Shown here: positions 16,917 through 25,099 of the stretch, in pieces
Layout of the letters: every line of letters starts with the position of its first letter
Numbering within the stretch: position 1 is the first letter of the stretch
Source: Planctomycetota bacterium
GTDB lineage: Bacteria > Planctomycetota > UBA1135 > UBA2386
Assembly: GCA_016716265.1 (NCBI GenBank)
Contig: JADJWQ010000001.1
Location: 2,542,001 to 2,606,000, forward strand
Length of the DNA: 64,000 bases
Direction: 5' to 3'
Notes under the pieces: generated by a model
Databases searched by the model: none
What the model saw: the letters and a program-made list of their open reading frames with translations, nothing else
Told to the model about the DNA's origin: nothing
Translations under genes and position numbers: made by a program

Positions 16917-18413
16917 TCAGAGCCCGACGACGGTCGGCCAGGCGTTGGTGCCGAAGTACGGCGGCCGCGCGACCACCGCCTGCCAGTCGAGCTCGATGCC
17001 GAGGAAGCCGAGATCGTTCGGAACCGGCAGCGACACCCGGCCGAGCCCGGAGGGATCCGACATGCCGCCGAGCGGCGTCGCGAACCAGACCCCGCGCAGA
17101 TGGAGCTGGCCGGCACCGAAGCCGAGCGGGTCGCGATCGCTGCCGACGAGCAGCGCGAACGGCAGCCCGGGGTCGGTCGTCAGCGCGAACTGCCACGTCG
17201 AGCCGATCGTCGTCCGCCCCGCCGTGTGCAGCGCATCGAGATGGAACTCGTCCGGGCCGAGGTCCGGCTGACCGACGCCGGCACTGCCGCGCGGCTCGCC
17301 GTCGCGGTCGAGGAACAGGGTCGTATCCGACGACCACGCCAGATCGATGCCCGCCGAGCCGGGCAGCAGGCGGAAGTCACCGCCAGCCGCGTCGACGAAC
17401 CCGGGCGTGCGGAGCAGGTTGCCGCCCAGCGCCTGGAGATCCGACTGCGACACGAGATTGGCGCCGAACTGACAGCCGACACCGCCGATCGGCGTGTCGT
17501 TCGCATTGCCAGCGAAGATCCCATTGACGCAGCGGAACGTCGGCGCATTGCCGCCGACACGGGTCTCGGCGACCAGCGCGGCACCGCGGACACCGGTCGC
17601 CGTGCCGTGCCCGTTGCCGTACAACAGACAGTGCTCGAGCGTGACCGCGACGTCGCCACCGGGCACGGGACCGGGTCCGGTCCGGGCCCGGAGCCCCGCC
17701 GCCAGACCACCGCGGATCTGGGTCGCGCGGAAGCCGGCCAGCACGAGCCCGCCCTGCGTGGCGTCGAAGCGGACGACGTCCTCGCCACCCTCGAGATCAC
17801 TGCGGTCGACCTGCAGTTGCAGGGTGACCCCCGACGCGACGGTCGCGGCGAGCGCGAGGCCGGCACCGCGGAACAGGCAGCCGGTCAGCACGACCGACGC
17901 ACTGCCGCCGGCACTCGAGTCGATCAGCAGGCCGGAGTCGGCGTCCGAGCGGCAGCCGTCGAGTTCGACCACCGCGAAGCCCGCGGCAGCGGACACCCTC
18001 ACGTGCACGAAGTCGCCGCCGGCCCCGGTGGTGGTCGTCAGCCCGGCGAGGCGGACCGCACCGGCGGCGGCCGGCGCGTACTCGAGGGCGGCGATCCCGG
18101 GCTGCTGGCAGTCGAAGCGCACGCCGCTCTCGGTGGGCACGTCGCGCGGCTCAGCGGCCTCCACGCGGCACAGGTCCGGCAGCCGGATCGGGAAGGACTC
18201 GCCCGAGCCCACGCCGTAGACACCTCGCCGCAGTCGGAAGACCGGTGCCGGCCCCGACGCGTGTGCGATCGCGTAGGTCAGCGAGCGAAACGGCTGCGTC
18301 GCGCTGCCCGCCCCGGTGAGGTCGACGCCGCGCACCGGGTCCACGTAGAGGATCTGCGCGGACGCGGAGCACGCAGCGAAGGCGAGAGCGAGGACAACGC
18401 GGAGAGGCGACAT
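16917..18413 (-). CDS. secreted parallel beta-helix (DUF1565-like) protein
   Basis: 498 residues from the ATG at 18413, chosen because it begins a signal peptide (MSPLRVVLALAFAACSASAQ). The mature N-terminus ILYVDPVRGVDLTGAGSATQPFRSLTYAIAHA is the typical opening of DUF1565/parallel beta-helix proteins. Turns with repeated Val/Leu ladders follow (VVLTGCLFRGAGLAL, VTLEHCLLYGNGHG, FRCVNGIFAGNAND). The segment ending LFLDRDGEPRGSAGVGQPDLGPDEF is common in these secreted helices. The last 95 residues resemble the C-terminal module of the ELWxxDGT protein. It is likely an extracellular, possibly carbohydrate-associated protein; no catalytic residues could be assigned. Confidence 0.85.
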   Translation of the reverse strand: MSPLRVVLALAFAACSASAQILYVDPVRGVDLTGAGSATQPFRSLTYAIAHASGPAPVFRLRRGVYGVGSGESFPIRLPDLCRVEAAEPRDVPTESGVRFDCQQPGIAALEYAPAAAGAVRLAGLTTTTGAGGDFVHVRVSAAAGFAVVELDGCRSDADSGLLIDSSAGGSASVVLTGCLFRGAGLALAATVASGVTLQLQVDRSDLEGGEDVVRFDATQGGLVLAGFRATQIRGGLAAGLRARTGPGPVPGGDVAVTLEHCLLYGNGHGTATGVRGAALVAETRVGGNAPTFRCVNGIFAGNANDTPIGGVGCQFGANLVSQSDLQALGGNLLRTPGFVDAAGGDFRLLPGSAGIDLAWSSDTTLFLDRDGEPRGSAGVGQPDLGPDEFHLDALHTAGRTTIGSTWQFALTTDPGLPFALLVGSDRDPLGFGAGQLHLRGVWFATPLGGMSDPSGLGRVSLPVPNDLGFLGIELDWQAVVARPPYFGTNAWPTVVGL

Positions 18414-18653
18414 CGGATACGGCCGGATTGCGGAGCGCCGCACCTCGGAAGGTCGGCGGTGGATCGGAGCGCGAAAGGAGGAGCACGCGACCCACGCCGT
18501 TGCCCTTGGGACGCAGCGGAGCGCCCGGACGTTCGGTCGGATTCGCGAGAAACCTCGGCTCGGCCCGCTCATCGGACGGCGTTCCCCGGGGTCTGAAGCA
18601 CGGACCCACCGACCGCACCGCGTTCCCGCGTGCACGCGACCGGCTGCTCCCCG

Positions 18654-18659
18654 TACTGT
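18654..18659 (+). promoter_or_regulatory. candidate -10 element (TACTGT) of the glycan operon
   Basis: TACTGT lies 11 nt before the ATG of the GT4 glycosyltransferase, first gene of the plus-strand glycan island, in the divergent gap 18414-18670. No clear -35 box accompanies it. It is called because several lead genes here carry a TANNNT hexamer at similar short distance. Confidence 0.3.
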
Positions 18660-18670
18660 CGGCCCGTCGC

Positions 18671-20020
18671 ATGGCGAGGCTCCTCTACGTCGTCCACCAG
18701 TTCCTGCCGCGCTACTTCACCGGCACCGAGCAGTACACGCTCGCGATCGCCGCGGAGATGCGCCGGCGCGGACACGACGTCGCCGTGCTCGCGCTCGAGC
18801 CCGACTTCTCGGAGCGCACGCCGTTCTTCGAGTGGCGCGACGACCCGGTCGGCGACCTGCCGGTCACCCGCGCGCGGGTCTGGTACCACCTCGACCGCGA
18901 CTACGAGCACATGGAGTTCCGGCACCCGTGGCTCGCCGCGCGATTCCGCCAGCTCCTCGAAGAGCGCCGTCCCGACGTCGTCCACGTCTTCCACCTGCGC
19001 TACCTGGGTGTCGACCTGCTGCACGAGGCGCGCGCGGCGGGCGTCCCGACGGTCGTCCACCTGATGGACTTCTGGTTCGTGTGCCCCGCGGTCACGCTGC
19101 AGCGTGGCGACGGCGCGCTGTGCGACGGCCCGCCGCGCGACGGCGCGGGGTGCATCCCCTGCCTGCGGCCCGACCTTGCCCGCGCGCTCGACTCCCGCGG
19201 TCTGACCGAGGTGATCGAGCGCGTCGCCGGCAGCGTCGATCCGGACACCCCGCCGCGCAGCAGCGCGTTCGGACGCGCGATGACGCTGCTGAAGCGGCCG
19301 GCCGCGATGCGCAACGCGCTCGCGACCGCCGCCCGCGTCGTCGCCCCGTCGCGCTTCCTGCGCGACACCTTCGTGCGCAACGGACACGCTGGCGACCGGA
19401 TCGACGTGGTCGGCTACGGCCTCGACACCGCGGCGCTCACCCCCCTCCGCGCGGCCCGCGCACCGCGGGCGAGCGGTGCGCCCTTGCGCTGCGGGTTCGT
19501 CGGCTCGATCGCGCCGCACAAGGGGACGCACGTCGCGGTGGCCGCGGTGCGCGCTGCCGGAGCCGGAGTCGAGCTGACGGTGCACGGCCGCCTGGACGAC
19601 TTCGCCGACTACGCGAGGCCGCTCGCGGCGCAGGCCGCGAGCGAGCCGCGGCTGCGGTTCCCCGGCCCGTTCGACACCGCTGGGCGCGCCGCGGCCTTCG
19701 CGGCGATGGACGTGCTGCTCGTGCCGTCGGAGTGGTACGAGAACACGCCGTTCGTCGTGCTGGAGGCCTTCGCGGCAGGCGTCCCGGTGCTCGCGAGCGA
19801 TCTCGGTGGCCTCGCCGAGCTGGTCGCCGACGGTGTCCACGGCGAGCTGTTCCGACCCGGTGACACGGCCGATCTCGCCGGCCGCCTGCAGCGCCTGCGC
19901 GACGAGCCGGATCGCCTGGAGCGCTACCGCGCGAACCTGCCGGCGGTGAAGACGCTCGCCGCCAACGCCGACGAGATCGAGCGCATCTACGGCGAGGTGC
20001 AGACGCGGTCGGTCGGCTAA
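18671..20020 (+). CDS. GT4-family glycosyltransferase
   Basis: 449 residues from the ATG at 18671, which fits the family start MARLLYVVHQFLPRYFTGTEQYT. The N-terminal Rossmann half (about 1-265) contains HLMDFWFVCP and a set of cysteines ending in CIPC, as in other GT4 enzymes of O-antigen clusters. The C-terminal half has GFVGSIAPHKGTH and the donor-binding stretch SEWYENTPFVVLEAFAAGVPV with the conserved glutamates. It would add a sugar from a nucleotide-sugar donor to a lipid-linked or surface glycan in the cytoplasm. It leads a tight run: the small coiled-coil gene begins 12 bp downstream, followed by a GT2 gene. Confidence 0.92.
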   Translation: MARLLYVVHQFLPRYFTGTEQYTLAIAAEMRRRGHDVAVLALEPDFSERTPFFEWRDDPVGDLPVTRARVWYHLDRDYEHMEFRHPWLAARFRQLLEERRPDVVHVFHLRYLGVDLLHEARAAGVPTVVHLMDFWFVCPAVTLQRGDGALCDGPPRDGAGCIPCLRPDLARALDSRGLTEVIERVAGSVDPDTPPRSSAFGRAMTLLKRPAAMRNALATAARVVAPSRFLRDTFVRNGHAGDRIDVVGYGLDTAALTPLRAARAPRASGAPLRCGFVGSIAPHKGTHVAVAAVRAAGAGVELTVHGRLDDFADYARPLAAQAASEPRLRFPGPFDTAGRAAAFAAMDVLLVPSEWYENTPFVVLEAFAAGVPVLASDLGGLAELVADGVHGELFRPGDTADLAGRLQRLRDEPDRLERYRANLPAVKTLAANADEIERIYGEVQTRSVG

Positions 20021-20032
20021 CCTCGGCGCCCG

Positions 20033-20281
20033 ATGTCGATCTGGACCCTGCTCCGCAACGGCGGACTGCTGACCCGGCTGCAGCGCATCGAGGAGCGCCT
20101 CGAGGCGCTCGAGCGCGGCGTCGCGTCGATCGCGCGCGAGGCCGAGCTGCGCGCCGAGATCGAGCGCCTGCGCACCGAGCTCGACGCGCTCGCACAGCAG
20201 AGCTTCCACGTGATCGAAGAGCTCGGCTCCGCGCGCGGCCGCGGCCGCGAGCTCGAGGCGCGCGGGAAGGCCGAGACATGA
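20033..20281 (+). CDS. small coiled-coil protein
   Basis: 82 residues, almost all heptad-like: LLTRLQRIEERLEALERGV, then LRAEIERLRTELDALAQQ. There is no signal peptide or membrane segment. It sits between the GT4 and GT2 genes; its last codons overlap the GT2 start as ATGA, so the two are translationally coupled. Its opening (GLLTRLQRIEERLEALE) resembles that of the other small coiled-coil protein at 21267-21494, suggesting duplication. A scaffold or length-control partner for the glycosyltransferases is a plausible but unproven role. Confidence 0.75.
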   Translation: MSIWTLLRNGGLLTRLQRIEERLEALERGVASIAREAELRAEIERLRTELDALAQQSFHVIEELGSARGRGRELEARGKAET

Positions 20282-21246
20282 TCTCCGCGTCGCTGTGCAT
20301 GCCCACCTGGAACGCTGGTCCGCTGCTCGACGAGGTGCTCGACGCGGTCGATCGGCAACCCGGCGCAGAGCGGCTCGAACGCCTCGCGATCGACAGCGGC
20401 TCGACCGACGGCACCGTCGACTGCCTGCGGCGGCACGGCTTTGCGGTCGAGTCGATCCCGCAGCGCGAGTTCGACCACGGCCGCACGCGCGACGCGCTGG
20501 TGGAGCGTGCGCGCGGCGACGTCGTCGTGCTGCTGACTCAGGACGCCACGCCCGCCGACGACCGCTGGCTGCCCGCGCTGCTCGCGTGCTACGCGGACCC
20601 GCTGGTCGGTGCGGCCTACTGCCGGCAGCTCCCCCGGCCGGACTGCAATCCGTTCATCGCGCGCCGCCTGCTCGAATGGACCGCCGGGCGTGATGCACCG
20701 GTGGTCCAGCAATGTGAGTCGGCGGAAGCGTTCGCGCGACTCGAGCCGATGCAGCGGCTGCGGACCTGCGCGTACGACAATGTCGCCGGGTCCGTTCGTC
20801 GCAGTGCGTGGGAGCAGCACCGGTTCGGCTCGCGGCCGTTCGGCGAGGACGTCGCGTTCGGCAAGCGGCTGATCCTCGGCGGCTGGCGGATCGTCTACGA
20901 GCCGCGCAGCGCGGTGGTCCACAGCCACAATCGTTCGCCGCGGGACGAAGGGAAGCGGATCTACTGCGACCACCAGAACCTGCGCGACCTGTTCGACGTG
21001 CACCTGCTGCCGACCTGGGAGAGCTACCGCGATGCGGTCGCCTGGGGTCAGCGCGAGTACGTCCGTATCGTCGACGAGCTGCAGCTCGACGACGACGACG
21101 CCCGCGCGCTGCGCAACTGGGCGCGCCGCTATGCACACTGGGGCGCCCTCGGCATGTTCCTGGGCGCGCGGAGCGCGGAGCTCACGTCCGGCGCGTTCGC
21201 GGCCCGCTTCCGTGCCCTCGACCGGCTGCTGCACCGCGCGATCTGA
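20278..21246 (+). CDS. GT2-family glycosyltransferase (rhamnosyltransferase-like)
   Basis: 322 residues. A GT-A fold is evident: ISASLCMPTWNAGPLLDEVLDAV at the start, AIDSGSTDGTVDCL carrying the nucleotide-binding Asp, the REFDHGRTRDALV motif typical of rhamnosyltransferases, and LLTQDATPADDRWL in place of the usual DxD. The acceptor side shows FGEDVAFGKRLILGGWRIVYEP with the catalytic ED. A helical C-terminal tail (residues 225-322) follows. It starts within the stop of the small coiled-coil gene. Probable role: assembly of an O-antigen or exopolysaccharide unit at the cytoplasmic face. The exact sugar is inferred only from the motif. Confidence 0.9.
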   Translation: MISASLCMPTWNAGPLLDEVLDAVDRQPGAERLERLAIDSGSTDGTVDCLRRHGFAVESIPQREFDHGRTRDALVERARGDVVVLLTQDATPADDRWLPALLACYADPLVGAAYCRQLPRPDCNPFIARRLLEWTAGRDAPVVQQCESAEAFARLEPMQRLRTCAYDNVAGSVRRSAWEQHRFGSRPFGEDVAFGKRLILGGWRIVYEPRSAVVHSHNRSPRDEGKRIYCDHQNLRDLFDVHLLPTWESYRDAVAWGQREYVRIVDELQLDDDDARALRNWARRYAHWGALGMFLGARSAELTSGAFAARFRALDRLLHRAI

Positions 21247-21266
21247 CCGGAGCGATCGGAGGAGCG

Positions 21267-21494
21267 ATGACCGACCACGGCTTGCTGTCCCGCCTCGACC
21301 TCGTCGCGGAGCGACTCGCCGCGATCGAGGCCCGGCTCGCGCGGCTCGAGGCGAGCGCCGACCGCGAACGCGCGCTGCGCGACGCCCTCGAGCACGAGCG
21401 CACGGCGCGCCGCGCGCTGACCGACCAGGTCGAGTGGCTCGCCGACTTCCTCGGCCGTTCGCGCGACGAGATCCGCCACCTGCGCGGCGGCTGA
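21267..21494 (+). CDS. small coiled-coil protein, paralogue of the one at 20033-20281
   Basis: 75 residues with a strong GGAGG box 4 nt before the ATG, which supports this as a real small gene. The sequence is one long predicted coiled coil (GLLSRLDLVAERLAAIEAR, then RALRDALEHERTARRALTDQ) ending in WLADFLGRSRDEIRHLRGG. The first 20 residues match the other small protein in pattern. It closes the plus-strand glycan run, 20 bp after the GT2 gene, and converges on the minus-strand gene at 21520. Function unknown. Confidence 0.72.
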   Translation: MTDHGLLSRLDLVAERLAAIEARLARLEASADRERALRDALEHERTARRALTDQVEWLADFLGRSRDEIRHLRGG

Positions 21495-21519
21495 GCCGCG
21501 CGGCCACTGGCGAGCGCTG

Positions 21520-22755
21520 TCAGCCGCGGGCCGCGCAGAGCTCGCGATACAACGCGTCGGCGAGCAGGATCCAGCCCAGGTGGTAGGGCCGGCACTCCTG
21601 GCACACGAAGCCGCCCGCCAGGGGCCGCTCGTCGGCGGTGCCGAACCACGCGGCGCGCCCGAGCCGTGCGAGCTCCCCGCCACCGAGCCCGAGCCGGCCG
21701 GTGCTCGCCGGGTCGTCGTGCTGCACGGCACGCCAGACCACGCCGCGCTCGGCGTCGATCATGCCGGCGCCGGGCAGCTCCGGGCGGTCGTCGAACCACT
21801 CGAGGCTGCGCGCGATCGCGTCGTCGTAGCGGTCGGTCGCGCCGTCGGCGAGCGCCGCGGCGCACAGCATCATCGGGCCCATCGCATCCTGGTGGACCGA
21901 GTAGACGGGGAACCGGACGACCGGCACGGCGCGGCCCTTGTGGTAGATCCACCACCATTGGCCGGCAGGTCCCTGCAATGCGGCGATGCGCTGCGCGCAG
22001 GCGCGCGCGCGCTGCAATGCACGTTCGTCGCCGGTCGCCCGCGCGAGCAGCGACAAGCCGATGGTCGGATACACCTGCGACGCGAAGCTGCCGAGCCGCG
22101 CATCGACGCGTGCGCGGTGGAGGTTCTTGCGGAACACCTTGCGGCCGAACGAGAACAGCCCGGTCTGCTCGTGCTGGTTGGCGGCGAGTCGCTCGGCGAC
22201 GTCGTCGAGGAAGCCGCGCAGCGCCGGCCCACCGATCCCGGCGCGCACCGCCTCGGCGAGCCCGGCGACGAGACAGCCGAGCTCCATGCTCTCGCCGTAG
22301 GTCGGCACGAACACCTCGTCGCGCCGCTCGAGCGTGCGCTGCGCCAGGCTCTCCGCCCGGTCGTCACCGCGCAGCAGGTGCAGCCAGATCACGAGGCCGG
22401 CGTCGCCCGGATCGGCCGGGCCGCGCGCCCAGGCGTCGAGCCGGTCGACCACCGCATCGAACGCCGGGAGCTGCGCACGCGGGTCGAGGCGCGCCTGCGC
22501 CGCGAGCCCGAGCAGTGACATCGCGCCGTAGCGCTCCGAGGTGCCCTCGAGCGCGAGCTCCGCCGGCCCCTCGCCGGCGTACGCCTTGAAGCAGAACACG
22601 TCCCCGCGCTCGCGCAGCATGCGCGGCAGCCCGCGCAGCGCCACCGGCACGAACGTGTCCGCGAACGCGGCGCGGATCGCGGCGGGCGTGCCCGCCCGGC
22701 TGTCGGTGGTCCCGCCGCGGCGGGTCAACTCGCTGCTGGTCGCCTCGGTCGTCAT
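21520..22755 (-). CDS. uncharacterised protein, probable all-helical alpha/alpha barrel
   Basis: 411 residues from the ATG at 22755 (MTTEATSSELTRR); longer upstream starts would add low-complexity sequence. I do not recognise a named family. The pattern of paired helices with conserved Trp, Tyr and His (SFASQVYPTIGLSLLARATGD, GQWWWIYHKGRAVPVVRFP, VYSVHQDAMGPMMLCAAAL, GGFVCQECRPYHLGWILL) resembles alpha/alpha toroid enzymes such as glycoside hydrolases or prenyl cyclases. A CQEC motif lies near the end. No signal peptide. It converges on the glycan genes and may act on their product, but that is inference from position. Confidence 0.7.
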   Translation of the reverse strand: MTTEATSSELTRRGGTTDSRAGTPAAIRAAFADTFVPVALRGLPRMLRERGDVFCFKAYAGEGPAELALEGTSERYGAMSLLGLAAQARLDPRAQLPAFDAVVDRLDAWARGPADPGDAGLVIWLHLLRGDDRAESLAQRTLERRDEVFVPTYGESMELGCLVAGLAEAVRAGIGGPALRGFLDDVAERLAANQHEQTGLFSFGRKVFRKNLHRARVDARLGSFASQVYPTIGLSLLARATGDERALQRARACAQRIAALQGPAGQWWWIYHKGRAVPVVRFPVYSVHQDAMGPMMLCAAALADGATDRYDDAIARSLEWFDDRPELPGAGMIDAERGVVWRAVQHDDPASTGRLGLGGGELARLGRAAWFGTADERPLAGGFVCQECRPYHLGWILLADALYRELCAARG

Positions 22756-22956
22756 GGCCTCGGTGCTGTGCGTCGTGTCGTCGAACCGGTCGGGCGGGGG
22801 TCGCGGTCGGGGCGCGAGATGATCCCGAGCGGGCGCGAGACCGTCCAGCGCGGACGGTGATCCACCCCCGGAATCGGACCGCTCCCGGCGCGGTCTGAAG
22901 CTGCCGTGACGGGTTGCGACGGCGGGCGCGGCGCGCGACGCTGCGCTGCGCTGACG

Positions 22957-24165
22957 ATGGACGCACGCCCGCTTCGCCGCGCCCTGGTGGCGCTCCTCGC
23001 CACCGCGATCCCGATCGCGCACTGCCCGACCCAGGACGGTGAACCACCGCCGCTGCGGGTGCTGACCTTCAACATCCGTTACGGCGCGGCCGACGACGGC
23101 GCCGACTCGTGGCGCTTCCGTCGCGACCTCGTCGCGGACGTGATCCGCCGGCACCGACCGCACGTGGTCGGGCTGCAGGAGGCGCTCGACTTCCAGGTCG
23201 GCTACCTGCGCGCCGAGCTGCCGGGCTACGGCTTCGTCGGTCAGGGTCGCGAGGGTGGCACCGCCGGCGAGTACGCCGGCGTGCTGTTCGACCGCGAGCG
23301 CCTCGAGCTGCTGCGGAGCGGTGACTTCTGGCTGTCGCCGACGCCGGCGGTCGTCGGGTCGGTCGGCTGGGACGCCGCGCTGACGCGGATGGTCACCTGG
23401 GCGGTGCTCCGCGACCGTGCGACCGACACGGTGTTCCGCGTGTGGAACACGCACTTCGACCACCGCGGCCGCGAGGCGCGCACGCGCAGCGGCGAGCTGC
23501 TCGGCGCGCGCGTCGCCGGGTCGCCGCTGCCCGACGTCGTGCTCGGCGACCTCAACGCGGGAGAGGACAGCGACGCGCTGCGCGCGCTCCGCGCGGCCGG
23601 ATTGCGGGACACGTTCCGCGAATCAGCCGGGCCGGCACCGGACGCGACCGGGGTCGGCACGTTCCACGGCTTCCGCGGGGGCACCGGCGGCGCGAAGATC
23701 GACTACGTGCTGATCGACGACGGCTTCGAGTCGGTCGCCGCCGAGATCGACCGCACCGCGCGGGACGGCCATCATCCGTCCGACCACTATCCGGTCGCCG
23801 CCGCATTGCGCTTCCGACAGCCCGGACGGCAACTGCTCGCGCCGCGGATCGCCGACGGCGAGCCGGTGGCGATCACCGCGCAGGACCACCCGGCGACCGG
23901 CGCCGGTGGTCCGCTCGTGATCGAGCGCGACGGCGCGATCTACGCGTTCGCAGCGGACGGCGACGGCACGACCACGGTGCGCTGCGCGTTCGACCGCTCG
24001 ACGCTCGCCTCCGCACCGGTCGTCGCCGACCTGCCGCTGCGCATCGCGCGCCTCGAGGTCGCGGCCGACGGCGACGACACCTGGGCCATCGCCCACAGCG
24101 AGGGCGGGTTCCTGCGCTACCGGCTGCTGTGGCACCGGATCGGGTCCGCGGAGACCGCCCGATGA
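22957..24165 (+). CDS. endonuclease/exonuclease/phosphatase (EEP) family secreted hydrolase
   Basis: 402 residues from the ATG at 22957, which opens a signal sequence with a possible lipobox (ATAIPIAHC). The EEP core is complete: LTFNIRYG (Asn), VGLQEALDFQ (metal Glu), VWNTHFDHRG (His), VVLGDLNAGEDSD (Asp/Asn), KIDYVLIDD and HPSDHYPVAAAL (catalytic His). The core ends near residue 285. A C-terminal beta-rich domain of about 110 residues follows. Members of this family cleave phosphodiesters or phosphomonoesters of lipids, sugars or nucleic acids; the substrate here is unknown. Its stop overlaps the next start as ATGA, so it is co-expressed with the DUF72 gene. Confidence 0.9.
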   Translation: MDARPLRRALVALLATAIPIAHCPTQDGEPPPLRVLTFNIRYGAADDGADSWRFRRDLVADVIRRHRPHVVGLQEALDFQVGYLRAELPGYGFVGQGREGGTAGEYAGVLFDRERLELLRSGDFWLSPTPAVVGSVGWDAALTRMVTWAVLRDRATDTVFRVWNTHFDHRGREARTRSGELLGARVAGSPLPDVVLGDLNAGEDSDALRALRAAGLRDTFRESAGPAPDATGVGTFHGFRGGTGGAKIDYVLIDDGFESVAAEIDRTARDGHHPSDHYPVAAALRFRQPGRQLLAPRIADGEPVAITAQDHPATGAGGPLVIERDGAIYAFAADGDGTTTVRCAFDRSTLASAPVVADLPLRIARLEVAADGDDTWAIAHSEGGFLRYRLLWHRIGSAETAR

Positions 24166-24995
24166 CGCGCGGCAGGCTTCGGTACGGCACGTCGAGCTGG
24201 TCGGAGAAGAGCTGGGTCGGGCCGTTCTATCCCGAGGGGACCCAGCCGGCCGAGTTCCTCGTCCACTACGCACGGCAGTTCGACACCGTCGAAGCCGACA
24301 CGACCTATTACCGCGTCCCGGGCGCCCGCATGGTCGACGGCTGGAACGAGAAGACGCCCGCGGACTTCCGCATCGCCGCCAAGTTCCCGCGCAGCGTCGT
24401 GCACGGCGGGGACCAGGCGACGCCCGACGCGAGCCGCGTGCTGCTGCCCGAGCACGTCGGTGACGACACCGCAGCGTTCCTCGCGGCAATGGGGCGCCTC
24501 GGCGCGAAGTGCGGGCCGCTCGTGCTGCAGTTCCCGTACTTCAACCAGAAGGCGTTCCGCTCGGCGGAGCCGTTCCTCGCCCGGCTCGACGCGTTCCTCG
24601 CCGAGCTGCCGCACGAGTTCCGCTACGCGGTCGAGCTCCGCAATGCGAAGTGGATCGGTGCGCCGCTGCTCGACGTGCTGCGACGACACCGCTGCGCGCT
24701 GGTGCTGGTTGACCTGCTGTACATGCCGCACCCCGCGGAGCTCGCGACGCGTCTCGATCTCACGACGACCGACTTCGTCTACGCGCGGCTGATCGGCGAC
24801 CGCAAGGCCGTCGAGGAGAAGGCCGACGGCCGCTTCGACCGCATCGTCGTCGACCAGACGAAGCGCCTCGCACGGTGGGCCGAGCTGCTGCGCGACCTGC
24901 TCGAGCGGGTACCCGAGACCTGGATCTACGCGAACAACCACTACGCCGGTCACGGCCCGGCGACGATCCGGGAGCTCGTCGCGCGCCTCGGCTGA
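24162..24995 (+). CDS. DUF72 family protein (YecE-like)
   Basis: 277 residues spanning the whole DUF72 TIM-barrel family: RYGTSSWSEKSWVGPFYPEG at the start, FDTVEADTTYYRVPGARMVDGW, RIAAKFPRSVVHGG, LVLQFPYFNQKAF, and YANNHYAGHGPATIRELV near the end. These are the usual conserved stretches. The biochemical role of DUF72 proteins is not established. It is coupled by ATGA overlap to the EEP hydrolase. A GC-rich hairpin 5 nt after its stop probably ends the transcript. Confidence 0.93.
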   Translation: MTRGRLRYGTSSWSEKSWVGPFYPEGTQPAEFLVHYARQFDTVEADTTYYRVPGARMVDGWNEKTPADFRIAAKFPRSVVHGGDQATPDASRVLLPEHVGDDTAAFLAAMGRLGAKCGPLVLQFPYFNQKAFRSAEPFLARLDAFLAELPHEFRYAVELRNAKWIGAPLLDVLRRHRCALVLVDLLYMPHPAELATRLDLTTTDFVYARLIGDRKAVEEKADGRFDRIVVDQTKRLARWAELLRDLLERVPETWIYANNHYAGHGPATIRELVARLG

Positions 24996-24999
24996 CGGC

Positions 25000-25020
25000 C
25001 CGACGCGAGCGGCGCGTCGG
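25000..25020 (+). terminator. hairpin after the EEP/DUF72 pair, possible terminator
   Basis: CCGACGCG and CGCGTCGG form an 8-bp perfect stem with the loop AGCGG, starting 5 nt after the DUF72 stop codon. There is no T-tract behind it, so factor-independent termination is uncertain. The position between two transcription units fits a terminator or 3' end stabiliser. Confidence 0.4.
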
Positions 25021-25087
25021 CGACGCGGGTCGGCTCCGCGGCGGCGCGGACCGCGGAGCGGGCTCTTCCGCGGTCGGGCCCGCGCCC

Positions 25088-25093
25088 TACGAT
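25088..25093 (+). promoter_or_regulatory. candidate -10 element (TACGAT) of the DUF1028 gene
   Basis: TACGAT ends exactly 6 nt before the ATG at 25100, so transcription would begin at or beside the start codon and the message would be leaderless. There is no Shine-Dalgarno sequence in front of this gene, which agrees with that reading. No -35 consensus is visible. Confidence 0.4.
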
Positions 25094-25099
25094 CCGGGC

